Shown here: positions 53,933 to 63,413 of the stretch, in pieces
How the letters are laid out: the number at the start of each line of letters is the position of its first letter
How positions within the stretch are numbered: position 1 is the first letter of the stretch
From: Saccharibacillus endophyticus
Lineage (GTDB): Bacteria > Bacillota > Bacilli > Paenibacillales > Paenibacillaceae
Assembly: GCF_013185185.1 (NCBI RefSeq)
Contig: NZ_JAAZWE010000002.1
Coordinates: forward strand, 809,595 to 873,594
Direction of reading: 5' to 3'
Length of the DNA stretch: 64,000 nucleotides
Notes under the pieces: model-generated
The model's database searches: none
Told to the model about the DNA's origin: nothing
Seen by the model: the letters and a program-made list of their open reading frames with translations, nothing else
Translations under genes and position numbers: made by a program

Positions 53933-54033
53933 AAAAGTTCCTCCTTTTAATCCGGTATACGCAGACAAATACTGTCGCTTATCGCGGGCCTATCCCATCT
54001 TCTTGCCCGGAGGGGTCGAAGATGGAACGAACC

Positions 54034-54804
54034 TTAATCAGAAGTCCGGTATCGCTGTTGAATCAGATCGATCCGGCTTTGCAACTCGATCAAGTCGCGA
54101 TGCTCGATCGTCTCCACATACAACGATAGCCGGGAGTTGATGTCTTTGATTCCGTCCAGAAGCAGTCGGCGGTTTTTGCGCTTGGCTTCGCCGCTTAGCT
54201 TCAAGAACGGGTTAATTGCGCCATTCAGGTCTTTGAAGACCAGACGCTGAATATTATGATTGACTTTGCTGTCGTTCAATTCCTTGAGCTGAGGAATCAG
54301 GCGGGAAATCCGGGCCAGCAGCGACATCGTCTTTTCGACGATCTCGTCATCCAGCGCGTTTTTCTGTCCTTCCGAAATAATCAGCTCTTCGATCACCGAG
54401 ATATACTCGTGAACCGGGTCCCACATCTCGTCAGGTTCCGCGGCAGGCTTGGGAGGCGCCGGAGGATTCGCGGCAGCGGCTGCTGCCTTCCGACTCTCCT
54501 CTTCGCGCCGAGCAGCCTGCTCCTCGCGCAGACGGCGCTCTACCGCCTGATCGACTGCCGGAATACCTGTGCGCCTTCCGCTTGGCGGAAGCACTTCAGG
54601 CTGCGGCTGAGACTGCGGAGACACGTCGATCGGGGTTGGTTTGGGCTTGCGGCGTTTGAACGCGCCGATGCTCAGCAATACCGCGCCGCCGGGAATCAAT
54701 GCCGAAACCCATACAGGCAAAAAATCGTTCCCCGCAATCGTAAGCGCATAACCCGCGATAAAGGCCGTAATAGCCAGACCGTAACGTTTGATATAATCAA
54801 TCAT
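54034..54804 (-). CDS. xpaC: XpaC-like protein (5-bromo-4-chloroindolyl phosphate hydrolysis family)
   Basis: This is a 256-residue protein with two close N-terminal membrane helices (about 8-28 and 30-48). A proline- and alanine-rich linker is followed by a helical cytoplasmic domain (about 125-256, HEYISVIEELIISEGQKNAL). XpaC and TelA/YaaN are paired in many Firmicutes. The name reflects a historic assay, not a proven enzyme activity. GGAGG precedes the ATG. Confidence 0.85.
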   Translation of the reverse strand: MIDYIKRYGLAITAFIAGYALTIAGNDFLPVWVSALIPGGAVLLSIGAFKRRKPKPTPIDVSPQSQPQPEVLPPSGRRTGIPAVDQAVERRLREEQAARREEESRKAAAAAANPPAPPKPAAEPDEMWDPVHEYISVIEELIISEGQKNALDDEIVEKTMSLLARISRLIPQLKELNDSKVNHNIQRLVFKDLNGAINPFLKLSGEAKRKNRRLLLDGIKDINSRLSLYVETIEHRDLIELQSRIDLIQQRYRTSD

Positions 54805-54885
54805 GCCTTGAACACCTCCAGCTTGATGGCAGAGCCTAAGCCGCCCCGCCCACGTCCGCTTTGGTCGCTTGTCCGTTCAGACAAG

Positions 54886-55938
54886 TTACTTGAGGCCGTG
54901 CGCTCCCGCCTCGCCGCGAACAGGGTCCAGCCTTACGGCTTGCTCTACGTAACTCGCTTTGATTCCGAACTGCGGATGCGGCATCGGGAATGTCTCGCCA
55001 AATGCCGATTTGACGGCCAGGTAAGGGAAATTCACGCCGGATAGGCAGGTGATGTACAACCCTCCCGACATGCGAGGGTTGATTTCCAGCAGTTTGGGAA
55101 TACCTTTATTGTACTTCACCTGCACGTTAAAAGCATAGGGAATGCGGCAATTTTCCGCAATCCGGCGCGAGAGCGCCAACAGCTCTTCCGAATACTCCAG
55201 GTGATACACGCGACCTTCCGATTTGCGCCGGGGAACGGCCGTCAACAGGTTCCCCGCCGCATCCGCCAGGCAATCGATGCTGTACTCTTCGCCTTCGAGC
55301 AGCTCCATAACCATCAGATCTTGAAAGCTTTCCACGGAAGAGAGCGTTCGGTACGCCTCTTCATAGGTCGTCTCCAGCGTCACGTAACCGTACAGTTCCT
55401 CCAGCGGATCGCCGGCTTTATCCTTCACGATCCGGAAACCCATGCCGCCTTCGGCCTCCGTCGGTTTGAAGCAGACGCGTTCCCCCGCTTCCGTCAACTC
55501 CCGGTAAGCCTGCGCAAACTGCTCCGCTGTCCGCACGACCCGATAGTCCGGAATCTCCACGACGCCTTTTCCTTCCAGCGAGCGATAGAACTTTTCCTTA
55601 TTCATCATATTTTGCAGCAATTCCATATCGCCGCAGACCATGACTTTCGTGCCGACTTCCTCAAACCGTTTGATATTTTGCGCAATCGATTCCATATGCA
55701 GACGCGGAATGAACAAGTCTATGCCATGCCGTTTGCAAAAGTCGAGGCAGAACGCGATATAGGCTTCGCCTTCGACTTCCGGCTCGACTTCTTTGACGTC
55801 GCTTGCTCCCAGCGAGACATGATCAATGTTGGGATGCGTCCCGTAAAACTCGAAACGTTCTCCTTCTTCGTTCTCACGAATCAGATTCACATAATGATAA
55901 GCGACGGAAAACCAGCGATTCATCCATATTTTTCTCAT
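54886..55938 (-). CDS. ATP-grasp domain protein of the Ter-associated module
   Basis: This is a 350-residue ATP-grasp ligase. The conserved parts are RVCFKPTEAEGGMGFRIVKD near residues 155-175, the metal-binding VMELLEGEEYSIDCLADAAG near 210-230, and LEINPRMSGGLYITCLSG near 285-305. It would join an acid to an amine using ATP. Homologues accompany the biosynthetic Ter operon. The ATG at 55938 is preferred because AAGGAAG has better spacing than to the ATG at 55944. Confidence 0.88.
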   Translation of the reverse strand: MRKIWMNRWFSVAYHYVNLIRENEEGERFEFYGTHPNIDHVSLGASDVKEVEPEVEGEAYIAFCLDFCKRHGIDLFIPRLHMESIAQNIKRFEEVGTKVMVCGDMELLQNMMNKEKFYRSLEGKGVVEIPDYRVVRTAEQFAQAYRELTEAGERVCFKPTEAEGGMGFRIVKDKAGDPLEELYGYVTLETTYEEAYRTLSSVESFQDLMVMELLEGEEYSIDCLADAAGNLLTAVPRRKSEGRVYHLEYSEELLALSRRIAENCRIPYAFNVQVKYNKGIPKLLEINPRMSGGLYITCLSGVNFPYLAVKSAFGETFPMPHPQFGIKASYVEQAVRLDPVRGEAGAHGLK

Positions 55939-56059
55939 TGTCATCTTCCTTTTTCAGCGCTTCCGGTACATGGGTTCAGCTTGTTAGCCTATACGGTCAA
56001 CGCAATGATGGTGTCGGAATTACGGTGTACTACGCTCGAAAAGGCTGCCCGGTTTCGCT

Positions 56060-56893
56060 TCAGCGCATTTTTGGCGATTCTGAAGCCTCTTCCTCGGCAG
56101 GCAAAGCAAACCAGTCAGCAATCTTTGCGATCAGATCCTCGGCAGCGCCCATTCCGTCGCGATCCGTGAACGTGTATAGGCCTGCCTCCATATACGCCGC
56201 ATAAATTTCCCCGTGCCTCGGAACAATCGCGTAATCCGCAGCCTTAAGCAGGCTTTCGTCCAGCAGCGAGTCGCCGGAAGCCGCGATCCGGGAAGCGCCT
56301 GCCAAAGCTTTGACATGCAGCAGTCCGTCCCCCTTGCTCACGCCGTCCGGAACCAGATACATCTTGCGACCTTGCACGGAAAGATTCCAGCGCATGTCCG
56401 CCAGCTCTTTTCGAAAATCCTCGACGACGTCCAAAGGCATATTCTCCCGCTCCAAAATGATGGAGTAGAACAGGCTGTCCGAGTGACGGTAAGATTTCAC
56501 CCAATCCGGCGAGGAAATGCGATCGAAGGCTTCAATCACCTTTTCCGCATTTTCGCTGCGAGTCAATGCCTCCGCCACATGGCGCTGCCAATGTGGATCA
56601 GGCACGCCGTCGATCAGTACATTGCCTCCGTTGCTGGTCACGGCGTACTTGGGCTTAAACGTCTCCCTTATGTAAAAAATACGCTCATACTGCTCGATCG
56701 TTCTCGTCGTCACGGGCACGAACAGCGCCGTTTTGGACAACTCGATCAGCAATCTTGCCGTCTCCGGCGACATGAACGAAATATGCTCGCCTTGGTACAA
56801 CTCGACCGGAATGACTTCCGTCGAACCGAAAGCTTCGCCCATCGCTTTTTTCGAATAAATCAGCGTACGGTCGAGATCGCTTGCGAAGATCAT
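56060..56893 (-). CDS. HAD family phosphatase of the Ter-associated module
   Basis: This is a 277-residue haloacid dehalogenase-type hydrolase starting MIFASDLDRTLIYSKKAM; D6 is the nucleophile and D8 the acid/base. TTRTIEQYERIFYI holds motif II, and ASGDSLLDESLLKAADYAIV near 230-250 holds the metal ligands. GGAGG precedes the ATG, which overlaps the upstream StiP stop as ATGA. It probably dephosphorylates an intermediate of the module's product. Confidence 0.9.
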   Translation of the reverse strand: MIFASDLDRTLIYSKKAMGEAFGSTEVIPVELYQGEHISFMSPETARLLIELSKTALFVPVTTRTIEQYERIFYIRETFKPKYAVTSNGGNVLIDGVPDPHWQRHVAEALTRSENAEKVIEAFDRISSPDWVKSYRHSDSLFYSIILERENMPLDVVEDFRKELADMRWNLSVQGRKMYLVPDGVSKGDGLLHVKALAGASRIAASGDSLLDESLLKAADYAIVPRHGEIYAAYMEAGLYTFTDRDGMGAAEDLIAKIADWFALPAEEEASESPKMR

Positions 56894-58032
56894 GATTGTC
56901 CTCCGTTCAACGGCTTGATGATCCCGCAGCAGGAGTAAGTCAATTCCGGATACACTTCGACCGGCACGCCGCGATCTTCGGCCAGCAGCAAAATATGGCG
57001 GAGGTTCGGATTGTCCAGACGGTCCACGAGAATCTTCCACGGCACGCGGCGCAGCAGCACGCGCGTCGTCTCGCCCACGCCCGGCTTGACCAAGTTGACG
57101 TCCGCGATCCCGTAATCCTGCTGGATGCGCGCGATATCTTTCATCCCCTGCCAGCTCGATACGTTCGCTTCCGGCAGATTTTCCAGCCGCTCCGCTTCCG
57201 CTTTCGCTTCTTCGCGGATCTCGTCGAAGTAACTGCATACCGCGTCCACGAACAGATTGGATACGTCGTCTTCCAGCCACTCTTCGTAATATTTCGCTCC
57301 GTGAAAATCATCCGGCCCGATCAAGTCGTCGCGCAGCACCGTACGGCTCATTAGCCCGGATACCGTGGAGTTCAGGCAAGCGCTCGGGATGAGGAAATCT
57401 TCCCGCGTGCCGAACGTTTCCGAGCAGCGCCCCGGATCGGCCAGAACCGCCAAATCGTCGTCGAGTTCGATGCCGTACTTGCTTTGCATCGTTTCCTTCG
57501 CTTCGGCCAATACGCCCCGAATCGCGCCTTTGCCTGTCCAGCCGTCCACGAATTGAATGCGACGTCCCGGATGCTCGCGCAGCATATACAGCACCGCGTT
57601 CTCGTCGATTCCTTTGCCGCGAATGATCGAGATGCTGTAATGAGGCAGTTCCGCCCCGTACACCGCCAGGAAATAACGCTTGATCAGAATCCCGATCGGC
57701 GTGCCGGCACGAGCCAGCGAAGCCAATACGAAGTCCGTACCGTGCCGGGCTGCCAAACGTTCCGAGACAATGCCTGCGTCCCTAGCCACTTTTCGCGCGG
57801 TCGCTTCCAATGTCTCGTGGAACAACTTCAAATACTCCGCGGTCGGCTTGTATTCCACCGGCAGCATCTCGGAATAATGCGTGCCGCCTTGAATCGCTTC
57901 CTCGCGATCTTCGGTTCCGCGCTCCAGATTCACGTCGCTTAAGTTTTTCAGCAAAAAGACAACATCGTCAGGGCTGTAACTACCCAATCGTTCAGGCGCG
58001 GGCAGCAGTTTGGAGGATACGTGATTCGACAT
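56890..58032 (-). CDS. StiP family protein of the Ter-associated module
   Basis: This is a 380-residue protein. The N-terminal part resembles a phosphoribosyltransferase-like fold (DFVLASLARAGTPIGILIKR and GRRIQFVDGWTGKGAIRGVL). A segment with a conserved cysteine follows (FLIPSACLNSTVSGLMSRTV) and then a PELOTA-like end (VNLVKPGVGETTRVLLRRVP). It matches proteins annotated as 'cysteine protease StiP'. I infer a nucleotide-processing role from the fold and the operon; the protease label is doubtful. The start is one base after the previous stop. Confidence 0.82.
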   Translation of the reverse strand: MSNHVSSKLLPAPERLGSYSPDDVVFLLKNLSDVNLERGTEDREEAIQGGTHYSEMLPVEYKPTAEYLKLFHETLEATARKVARDAGIVSERLAARHGTDFVLASLARAGTPIGILIKRYFLAVYGAELPHYSISIIRGKGIDENAVLYMLREHPGRRIQFVDGWTGKGAIRGVLAEAKETMQSKYGIELDDDLAVLADPGRCSETFGTREDFLIPSACLNSTVSGLMSRTVLRDDLIGPDDFHGAKYYEEWLEDDVSNLFVDAVCSYFDEIREEAKAEAERLENLPEANVSSWQGMKDIARIQQDYGIADVNLVKPGVGETTRVLLRRVPWKILVDRLDNPNLRHILLLAEDRGVPVEVYPELTYSCCGIIKPLNGGQS

Positions 58033-58033
58033 A

Positions 58034-59560
58034 TTATTTTTCCCCTTCCGATACGTTAAGCTCGTTTGATCCTGTTCCCGCAACGACGAGATGCACAATC
58101 GGCACTCCGCTATTTTCCAAAGCATGCAACAACGGCTTTACGCGATCTTCGATTGACGCGCGCTCCAGAAAAACAAAAATTTCGTCATATTGTCCTTCCG
58201 GCACATTATAGAAAAAGTTCGCCACGCCCGGATCGTCCGGCGACGCATGCGGGAATCCGCTGCGTACGGCATACCCTTCTTGATCCAGCACGTGAATCGG
58301 ACTGCGGGTGCTGGATTGGTACAAAACGCCGTCACCCATGCCGGCCGCGATTCGCATCGGCACATACATAAATTCTCCTGTACCCATGCACAACGTACGC
58401 GTTCCCAGACGCTGATCCGCCAGATAAGCCGAAGCTTTCGCCACCTGCTCGCTCAACGCCGCATTATCCGCTTCGTACATGCCGAACCGTCCTGTCCATT
58501 CCAGATAAGGACAATCGGAGACCGTACCCGAAGAATCGGAAGAACTAACCTTCAGATGCGTGAAAAAGTCAGATGCATCATGCGTAAGCAGCTTCATCTC
58601 TTGGCGGTTCCGTCGATCCGGCGCAGGTTGCGGCAGACGCTCGACCGGCCCTCCTTCGACCTCGATCTCTCCTTCGATCAACGCGATCGTATCGATCGTA
58701 ATATTCAGTTCCTTTTCCAGTCGGGCAAAACGTTCGCGATCTTCAGCCCCTCGCCAGTCCAGCAGACTCGCTACGACATAATGGCGGCGCGGATGCTTGC
58801 TCTGCAAATCGCGAATGATGTTGAGCGCCGTATTGCCGGTCGTGACTTCGTCATCCACGAGCACAACCGTATCTTCTCCCGCAAAAAACGACGTTTTTCG
58901 CGCATAGCAGCGGTGTGCGGTCGCATGCGAATGTTCTTCTTCAAAGCTCAACACGGGTTGCTGTCCCACCAGTTCCTCGCGCGTCGTATGCAGAAATCGC
59001 GTATCCCCCGCAAAACAGTCATACATCGCATGGCCGAGCGCCGTGGCCGTTTCCGCAAAAGCAATAAACAAAGCAGGCATCTCGACATGCAGCTTGTCCG
59101 CTTGCAGTTTGGCATAAAGCCGGCTTGCCGCAACGCCGTCGCTGCGGATTGCTTCGCATACTGCTTCCAGGCTGTACGCATTCGCTTCTCTAGCTGCAAT
59201 CTCCGCATCATCGTTCAACGACGATTCTGCTCTTCGGCGCTGCCACAGCAGGGCGAGCGCCGCGCCTCCCAGCAACGATTTGTGCGGGTCAACGGGAATA
59301 TGCTTGCCGAGGATCCGACTCACGAACAAAAAGCTGCGCTTTTTGTTGATCCGGGCCGCCATTTGAAAAAGGTCGTCGGGATGAAGATTGAACGGGTTGG
59401 CATTCAAACGAACGCGTACCGTTAATCCTTCCGGCATTGCGTATACATATTCATCCTGCCGAGAGTTTGCTTTTCCGACAACAGGTTCTTCAGTTGTCGA
59501 TCGATGGGTTTCCGAATCGTTCTTAGCGAACGAGTAATGCGGTGAAGTTTTGGTTTTCAT
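58034..59560 (-). CDS. phosphoribosyltransferase (TRSP domain) of the Ter-associated module
   Basis: This is a 508-residue protein with a type I PRTase loop VVLVDDEVTTGNTALNII at residues 232-249. A C-terminal TRSP-like domain contains RTLCMGTGEFMYVPMRIAAG and VHLVVAGTG. It would transfer or remove phosphoribose to build a nucleoside-like compound. It overlaps the CitE-like gene by 38 bp, an unusually long overlap for the cluster, and is followed by StiP after one base. Confidence 0.85.
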   Translation of the reverse strand: MKTKTSPHYSFAKNDSETHRSTTEEPVVGKANSRQDEYVYAMPEGLTVRVRLNANPFNLHPDDLFQMAARINKKRSFLFVSRILGKHIPVDPHKSLLGGAALALLWQRRRAESSLNDDAEIAAREANAYSLEAVCEAIRSDGVAASRLYAKLQADKLHVEMPALFIAFAETATALGHAMYDCFAGDTRFLHTTREELVGQQPVLSFEEEHSHATAHRCYARKTSFFAGEDTVVLVDDEVTTGNTALNIIRDLQSKHPRRHYVVASLLDWRGAEDRERFARLEKELNITIDTIALIEGEIEVEGGPVERLPQPAPDRRNRQEMKLLTHDASDFFTHLKVSSSDSSGTVSDCPYLEWTGRFGMYEADNAALSEQVAKASAYLADQRLGTRTLCMGTGEFMYVPMRIAAGMGDGVLYQSSTRSPIHVLDQEGYAVRSGFPHASPDDPGVANFFYNVPEGQYDEIFVFLERASIEDRVKPLLHALENSGVPIVHLVVAGTGSNELNVSEGEK

Positions 59561-60707
59561 TCAGCACCCCGTAAATTTCCGAACGAATCATGATCCGCCG
59601 CGCCCAATTCATATGGGGCTTGATCTCGTTCATTTTATTGTCATAGCCGCTTTTGACGACGCCGATCTCGCCGCCGCTGCTGGATAGAATATGTGAAGCA
59701 TCCATGTACTCTTCGTGGGTGACCGTATACATCGCTTGAACCGGGCAGATATGCGTAGGATGAATAATCGTTTTGCCTATAATGCCGTTCTCTTTATCCA
59801 TCTCGACCTCGCGGATCAAGCCGTCCACGTACTTATTGATATACTGCATGCGCAACCGAAGTCCTTCCGGGCCCGCCGTTTCTTGGAAAGGAGTCTCTCT
59901 AAGTTGCGGCTTCAGTACACGGTCGCTTTTGAAATATTCCCAGACCGGTCCCGAGATCACGTAACCGCTGCCTGCCCGGCCGAACAAATTGACGATGTCC
60001 GCCACGCAATCCCGAATGACCCCGATATCGTAAATGGTCATATCCGGCTTGCGTCGCAGACCGAAAAGGCTGGAAAAGTCGGTAGCTCCGATGCGAACGT
60101 TCAATATGTATTCGCGATACTGGTCAAGCAACGCTTTGATTCCGAGCAGCGTCTGTCTTCGCGTCTCCGCGTAAATGACTTCTGCGCTTTCGAGAATCGG
60201 CATACCGTACAACACGGGACTGTCAGAGGGTCTGGACTCGTTGTAATCACGAAGGATTTTCAGATAGCCCTCGCCCGTAGATACATCGAACTTCGGAAAT
60301 ACGAGTCCGGTCAATCGGACTGCAGCGCTGCCGATCTGCTCCAAGATCCGCTCTGCCTGCTCCGGCGTGCGAATCCGTATAAAGATCAGCGGAAGCAATT
60401 CCGAATCGATCACGCCTTCGTTCGCCCATTCGTCCAAACTATGAATCTGCGAGACGAGAGAAGCTTCGGCCTCCTCTACCTTCAGATCCCCTACCGCGTC
60501 CTCCAAATCGATCACGACGGAGGTTAATCCTTTATGTTTGCCCGTACTTAGATCCCGTGCAATTGTCGGCCGGGTGGCCGGCATGTACAAAGCCGCTCCG
60601 ATCGCATGGGAAAGCAATTCTTTTTCCGAACGGTTGCAGAACGGTGCGGGAGCCAAATGGAACAAGTTTTCGATCTCTTCGACCGACAAATAATCAAAGT
60701 AATGCAT
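59523..60707 (-). CDS. HpcH/HpaI aldolase-citrate lyase (CitE-like) protein of the Ter-associated module
   Basis: This is a 394-residue TIM-barrel C-C lyase. It has ALYMPATRPTIARD near residues 40-52, the metal-binding SVVIDLEDAVGD near 60-72, and FIRIRTPEQAERIL. The ATG at 60707 (MHYFDYLSVEE) is chosen since GGGAGGGG stands nine bases upstream; the frame stays open to 60896 but crosses a leader with a terminator hairpin. It heads the series lyase, PRTase, StiP, HAD. Substrate unknown. Confidence 0.85.
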   Translation of the reverse strand: MHYFDYLSVEEIENLFHLAPAPFCNRSEKELLSHAIGAALYMPATRPTIARDLSTGKHKGLTSVVIDLEDAVGDLKVEEAEASLVSQIHSLDEWANEGVIDSELLPLIFIRIRTPEQAERILEQIGSAAVRLTGLVFPKFDVSTGEGYLKILRDYNESRPSDSPVLYGMPILESAEVIYAETRRQTLLGIKALLDQYREYILNVRIGATDFSSLFGLRRKPDMTIYDIGVIRDCVADIVNLFGRAGSGYVISGPVWEYFKSDRVLKPQLRETPFQETAGPEGLRLRMQYINKYVDGLIREVEMDKENGIIGKTIIHPTHICPVQAMYTVTHEEYMDASHILSSSGGEIGVVKSGYDNKMNEIKPHMNWARRIMIRSEIYGVLNENQNFTALLVR

Positions 60708-60740
60708 GAATGAGTTCCCCTCCCACAAGCGGCATATTTG

Positions 60741-60846
60741 AAAAAACTCCGCCGAACGGAGAAAATCTTTCTGCTTCGAGAAAAGCCCGAATTTCAAATC
60801 GACGAGGACTTTTCCTAAAGCAGGAAGCCTTTCTCCGCATGCGGAG
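60741..60846 (-). promoter_or_regulatory. attenuator-like leader of the Ter biosynthetic operon
   Basis: On the minus strand CTCCG-TTCGG-CGGAG followed by TTTTTT (60741-60761) forms a compact terminator only 34 bases before the CitE-like start. An upstream palindrome CTCCGCATGCGGAG (60833-60846) can pair with either arm of that terminator, so the two structures exclude each other. Further small hairpins lie between. A regulated read-through switch is inferred. Confidence 0.5.
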
Positions 60847-60882
60847 GAATAAAATTTATAAACTCGGATATTCGCCATGAAA

Positions 60883-60913
60883 CCGCCGTGCGCCAAATCC
60901 CTGACGCACGGCG
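60883..60913 (-). terminator. possible weak terminator after terC
   Basis: CGCCGTGCG (60884-60892) pairs with CGCACGGCG (60905-60913). Only GTTTC follows on the minus strand, so termination may be weak. It lies 36 bp after the TerC stop. Confidence 0.45.
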
Positions 60914-60948
60914 AAGGCGATTCATCCTATTCGTTGTTCGCTCACGTT

Positions 60949-61767
60949 TTAATTCGCGGGCCGGCTTCCATTATCCTGCCGGTTTTGCCGCCGTCGGCGA
61001 ACCAAACTCAATAAAATCGTACCGACGAAGACGGCAATCAACATCGGGAAAAAGACGGCTTGCGGCAATTCGTAATCGAATACGGCGGCCACGATCATTT
61101 TCAATCCGATGATCGTGATCAAAATAAAAGCCGCGCGCTCCAATTCCGGAAACTTCTCAAGCAGCTTGAGAAACAATTGGGCGACGCCGCGCATCATCAG
61201 CACGCCGATCATTCCGCCGAGCAGGAGCACCCAGACTTCCTGACTGACGCCGAAAGCGGCCAACACGCTGTCGATGCTGAAGGCGATATCCATCATCTCG
61301 ACGGCAAGAACCGTGCGCCAGAAGCCGTAATTCTTCTCTTCCCCTTCGGATTCGTCAGCCGATTCGTCTTTGCGTCCGATCTTCGGAATGAGCGGAACCC
61401 CTCCGAGACGGCCCCACCGCAATTCAAGGCCGAACAGATTGCTCATCGCGATCCAAAGGAGGTAAATCCCGCCGACGATCTTAACCCAGGTGATCTTGAC
61501 CAGGAACGTCCCGACGCCGATTGCGACGAAACGGAAAATATACGCGCCGATGATCCCGTAGAACAAAGCTTTTTTACGCTGGTTGGGCGGCAAATGCCGC
61601 ACCATGACAGCCAGTACCAGCGCGTTATCGGCGGACAGCAGCCCTTCAAGAATGACCAGCGTGCCGATCACGCCCCAGGTTGCCGGTTGGCTCAAGACTG
61701 CGCCGACATGCTCCCATTGAAAATAATTGGCGAAATTGCCGAAGAAACTCTGAAAAAAGTCCGCCAT
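60949..61767 (-). CDS. terC: TerC family membrane protein
   Basis: This is a 272-residue protein with about seven membrane helices. It has the TerC metal-site motifs LLSADNALVLAVMVRHLP near residues 42-60 and EMMDIAFSIDSVLAAFGV near 155-172. TerC proteins act in tellurite resistance and metal (manganese) handling. An acidic loop (DESADESEGEEKNYG) lies in the middle. The ATG at 61767 has GGAGAG upstream. Confidence 0.95.
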   Translation of the reverse strand: MADFFQSFFGNFANYFQWEHVGAVLSQPATWGVIGTLVILEGLLSADNALVLAVMVRHLPPNQRKKALFYGIIGAYIFRFVAIGVGTFLVKITWVKIVGGIYLLWIAMSNLFGLELRWGRLGGVPLIPKIGRKDESADESEGEEKNYGFWRTVLAVEMMDIAFSIDSVLAAFGVSQEVWVLLLGGMIGVLMMRGVAQLFLKLLEKFPELERAAFILITIIGLKMIVAAVFDYELPQAVFFPMLIAVFVGTILLSLVRRRRQNRQDNGSRPAN

Positions 61768-61908
61768 GATGTCTCTCTCCTTCAAGGCGGTTCAGAGGCG
61801 GCCTGCTATGGAGACTGCGAGCATGGTCATGCGGGCAGAGACCTGTGTACAGGACGGATCGAACCGTCGTGCTTTTTCTGGTTAGCGGTATCGCTCATGC
61901 CGAAAAAC

Positions 61909-63372
61909 TTATTTGCTGCCGGTCGTCCAGCGAAGCCCCCAGCCGTAAGCCTGATCCAGCTCGCGGTGACCGGAGAAGTACTCGACGAGGCGTTCGATGC
62001 TGAACGTCTGGTCGCCGACATTGGTAATCATGGCCACGGCGCACATGCCTTTGCGGCTTCCGTGTTCGTCCATACGGACCACGATATCCGGGCCGCCGCC
62101 TTTGATCGTGACGACGCCGTCCGCCTGCGCCCAGTTCGCCGCTCCTTCATAAATGAAGGCATAGACGACTATTCGTTTGATATCGCGCAAACGAGCACCG
62201 TTGATGCGCATGTTTTCGCCGCCGCTTTTGGTTCCCGTCCGATCGTCGCCGTCGAGCATGACGTACGGTTCGTCGTTCAGCGATCCGAAAGCGCGTCCGA
62301 GTGCCTGAACCGTGCCTTTATGGCCGTCCTTGAGTTCGAACAAGCAGCCAAGATCCAGATCGACCCCGGATGTCTTGCCGAAGAATCCTTTTCCTTGACG
62401 TTGGTTCCAATTCAGGTTGACCAGAATTTCTCCGATGGAATTCGTGCCTGCTTTCTTTTCCAAACTGATCTTGTCTCCGCGCTTGGTCAACTCGATCTTC
62501 TGGAGACTCGGCGATGCGGGCTGCGGAGTCGAAGTCGGTGCGGGCGCAGGAGTTGGATTTCCGCTCGAAGTTCCGGAAGCAGCACCACTGCCCGGTGATG
62601 GAATCACGCGAGGCGAAGAACCGTTTTGTCCGCCGTCTGAAGATGCAGGAGGATTACCCCCGCTTTGTTGCGAAGGACGCCCGAGATTCAGCGGTGACGG
62701 ATTGCCTCCTTGAGGCTGCGGCGGCTGCGAAGGAACCGGATTGAACGGCTGTGCCGACGGAGTCGGCGCTGGAGGAGCAGGCGTTGGTGCAGGCTCCGGT
62801 TCCGACTGCACGTCGATGCCGAAGCTGCTGCATAACGCTTCGAGTCCGCCCGTGTAGCCGCTGCCTACAGCGCTGAACTTCCATTCGCCGTTATACCGAT
62901 ATAACTCGCCAACGACGATGGCGGTCTCCACGCCGGATGTCTTATCCAGCGTGAAACGCACCGACTCGGAACCGCTGCGAGCATCAACGATACGAAGATA
63001 TACGCCGTTCACGCCCGCAAAGTTCTGCCGCCGCTTCTCGCCTTCGTACAACGTCAAAGAAAAAGCGATGCGTTCATACGCAGCCGGCACGCCGCTTAAT
63101 GAGATTGAAACCTGTTCATTATCCGTAACGCCCGCGTAAGCGTTTCGGTTTTCCGTCTGAAGCTGAACGGCGCCTCCTGCTCCGGCAGGGTTACCGTAGA
63201 AGATCAAATCTTCATCGGCCGTCGCTTTGGAACCCGGACCAAGCAGAAACGCCGAGAAGTCGATGTCGACTCCCGGCGATCCTTGCCAGCCCATTCCGAC
63301 GACGATCCGGTCGAGACCGGGATTAGTTTTGGTCAGGTCGGCTTTCTGCCCCCTGATGATCGTGGTCGTCAC
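61909..63372 (-). CDS. TerD family protein with two TerD domains
   Basis: This is a 487-residue protein. A first TerD domain (about 1-195, starting [20 protein letters not shown] and containing WKFSAVGSGYTGGLEALCSS) is followed by a linker rich in Pro, Ser, Gly and Gln (about 195-300). A second TerD-like domain ends the protein (about 300-487, with GVDLDLGCLFELKDGHKGTV). TerD domains bind calcium. The fused pair with a flexible linker differs from the single-domain TerD encoded next to it. It starts at GTG. Confidence 0.92.
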   Translation of the reverse strand: MTTTIIRGQKADLTKTNPGLDRIVVGMGWQGSPGVDIDFSAFLLGPGSKATADEDLIFYGNPAGAGGAVQLQTENRNAYAGVTDNEQVSISLSGVPAAYERIAFSLTLYEGEKRRQNFAGVNGVYLRIVDARSGSESVRFTLDKTSGVETAIVVGELYRYNGEWKFSAVGSGYTGGLEALCSSFGIDVQSEPEPAPTPAPPAPTPSAQPFNPVPSQPPQPQGGNPSPLNLGRPSQQSGGNPPASSDGGQNGSSPRVIPSPGSGAASGTSSGNPTPAPAPTSTPQPASPSLQKIELTKRGDKISLEKKAGTNSIGEILVNLNWNQRQGKGFFGKTSGVDLDLGCLFELKDGHKGTVQALGRAFGSLNDEPYVMLDGDDRTGTKSGGENMRINGARLRDIKRIVVYAFIYEGAANWAQADGVVTIKGGGPDIVVRMDEHGSRKGMCAVAMITNVGDQTFSIERLVEYFSGHRELDQAYGWGLRWTTGSK

Positions 63373-63413
63373 TGGGAATTCCGCCTTTCGCTCTCGTTAA
63401 GGTACGATCTGAA

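Noticed and set aside
54256..55044. Plus-strand 262-codon frame
   Set aside because: Antisense to xpaC and the ATP-grasp gene, with no ribosome site or domain.
60708..60896. 63-codon N-terminal extension of the CitE-like protein
   Set aside because: The frame is open, but it crosses a terminator hairpin and a good ribosome site precedes the ATG at 60707, where the family normally starts.
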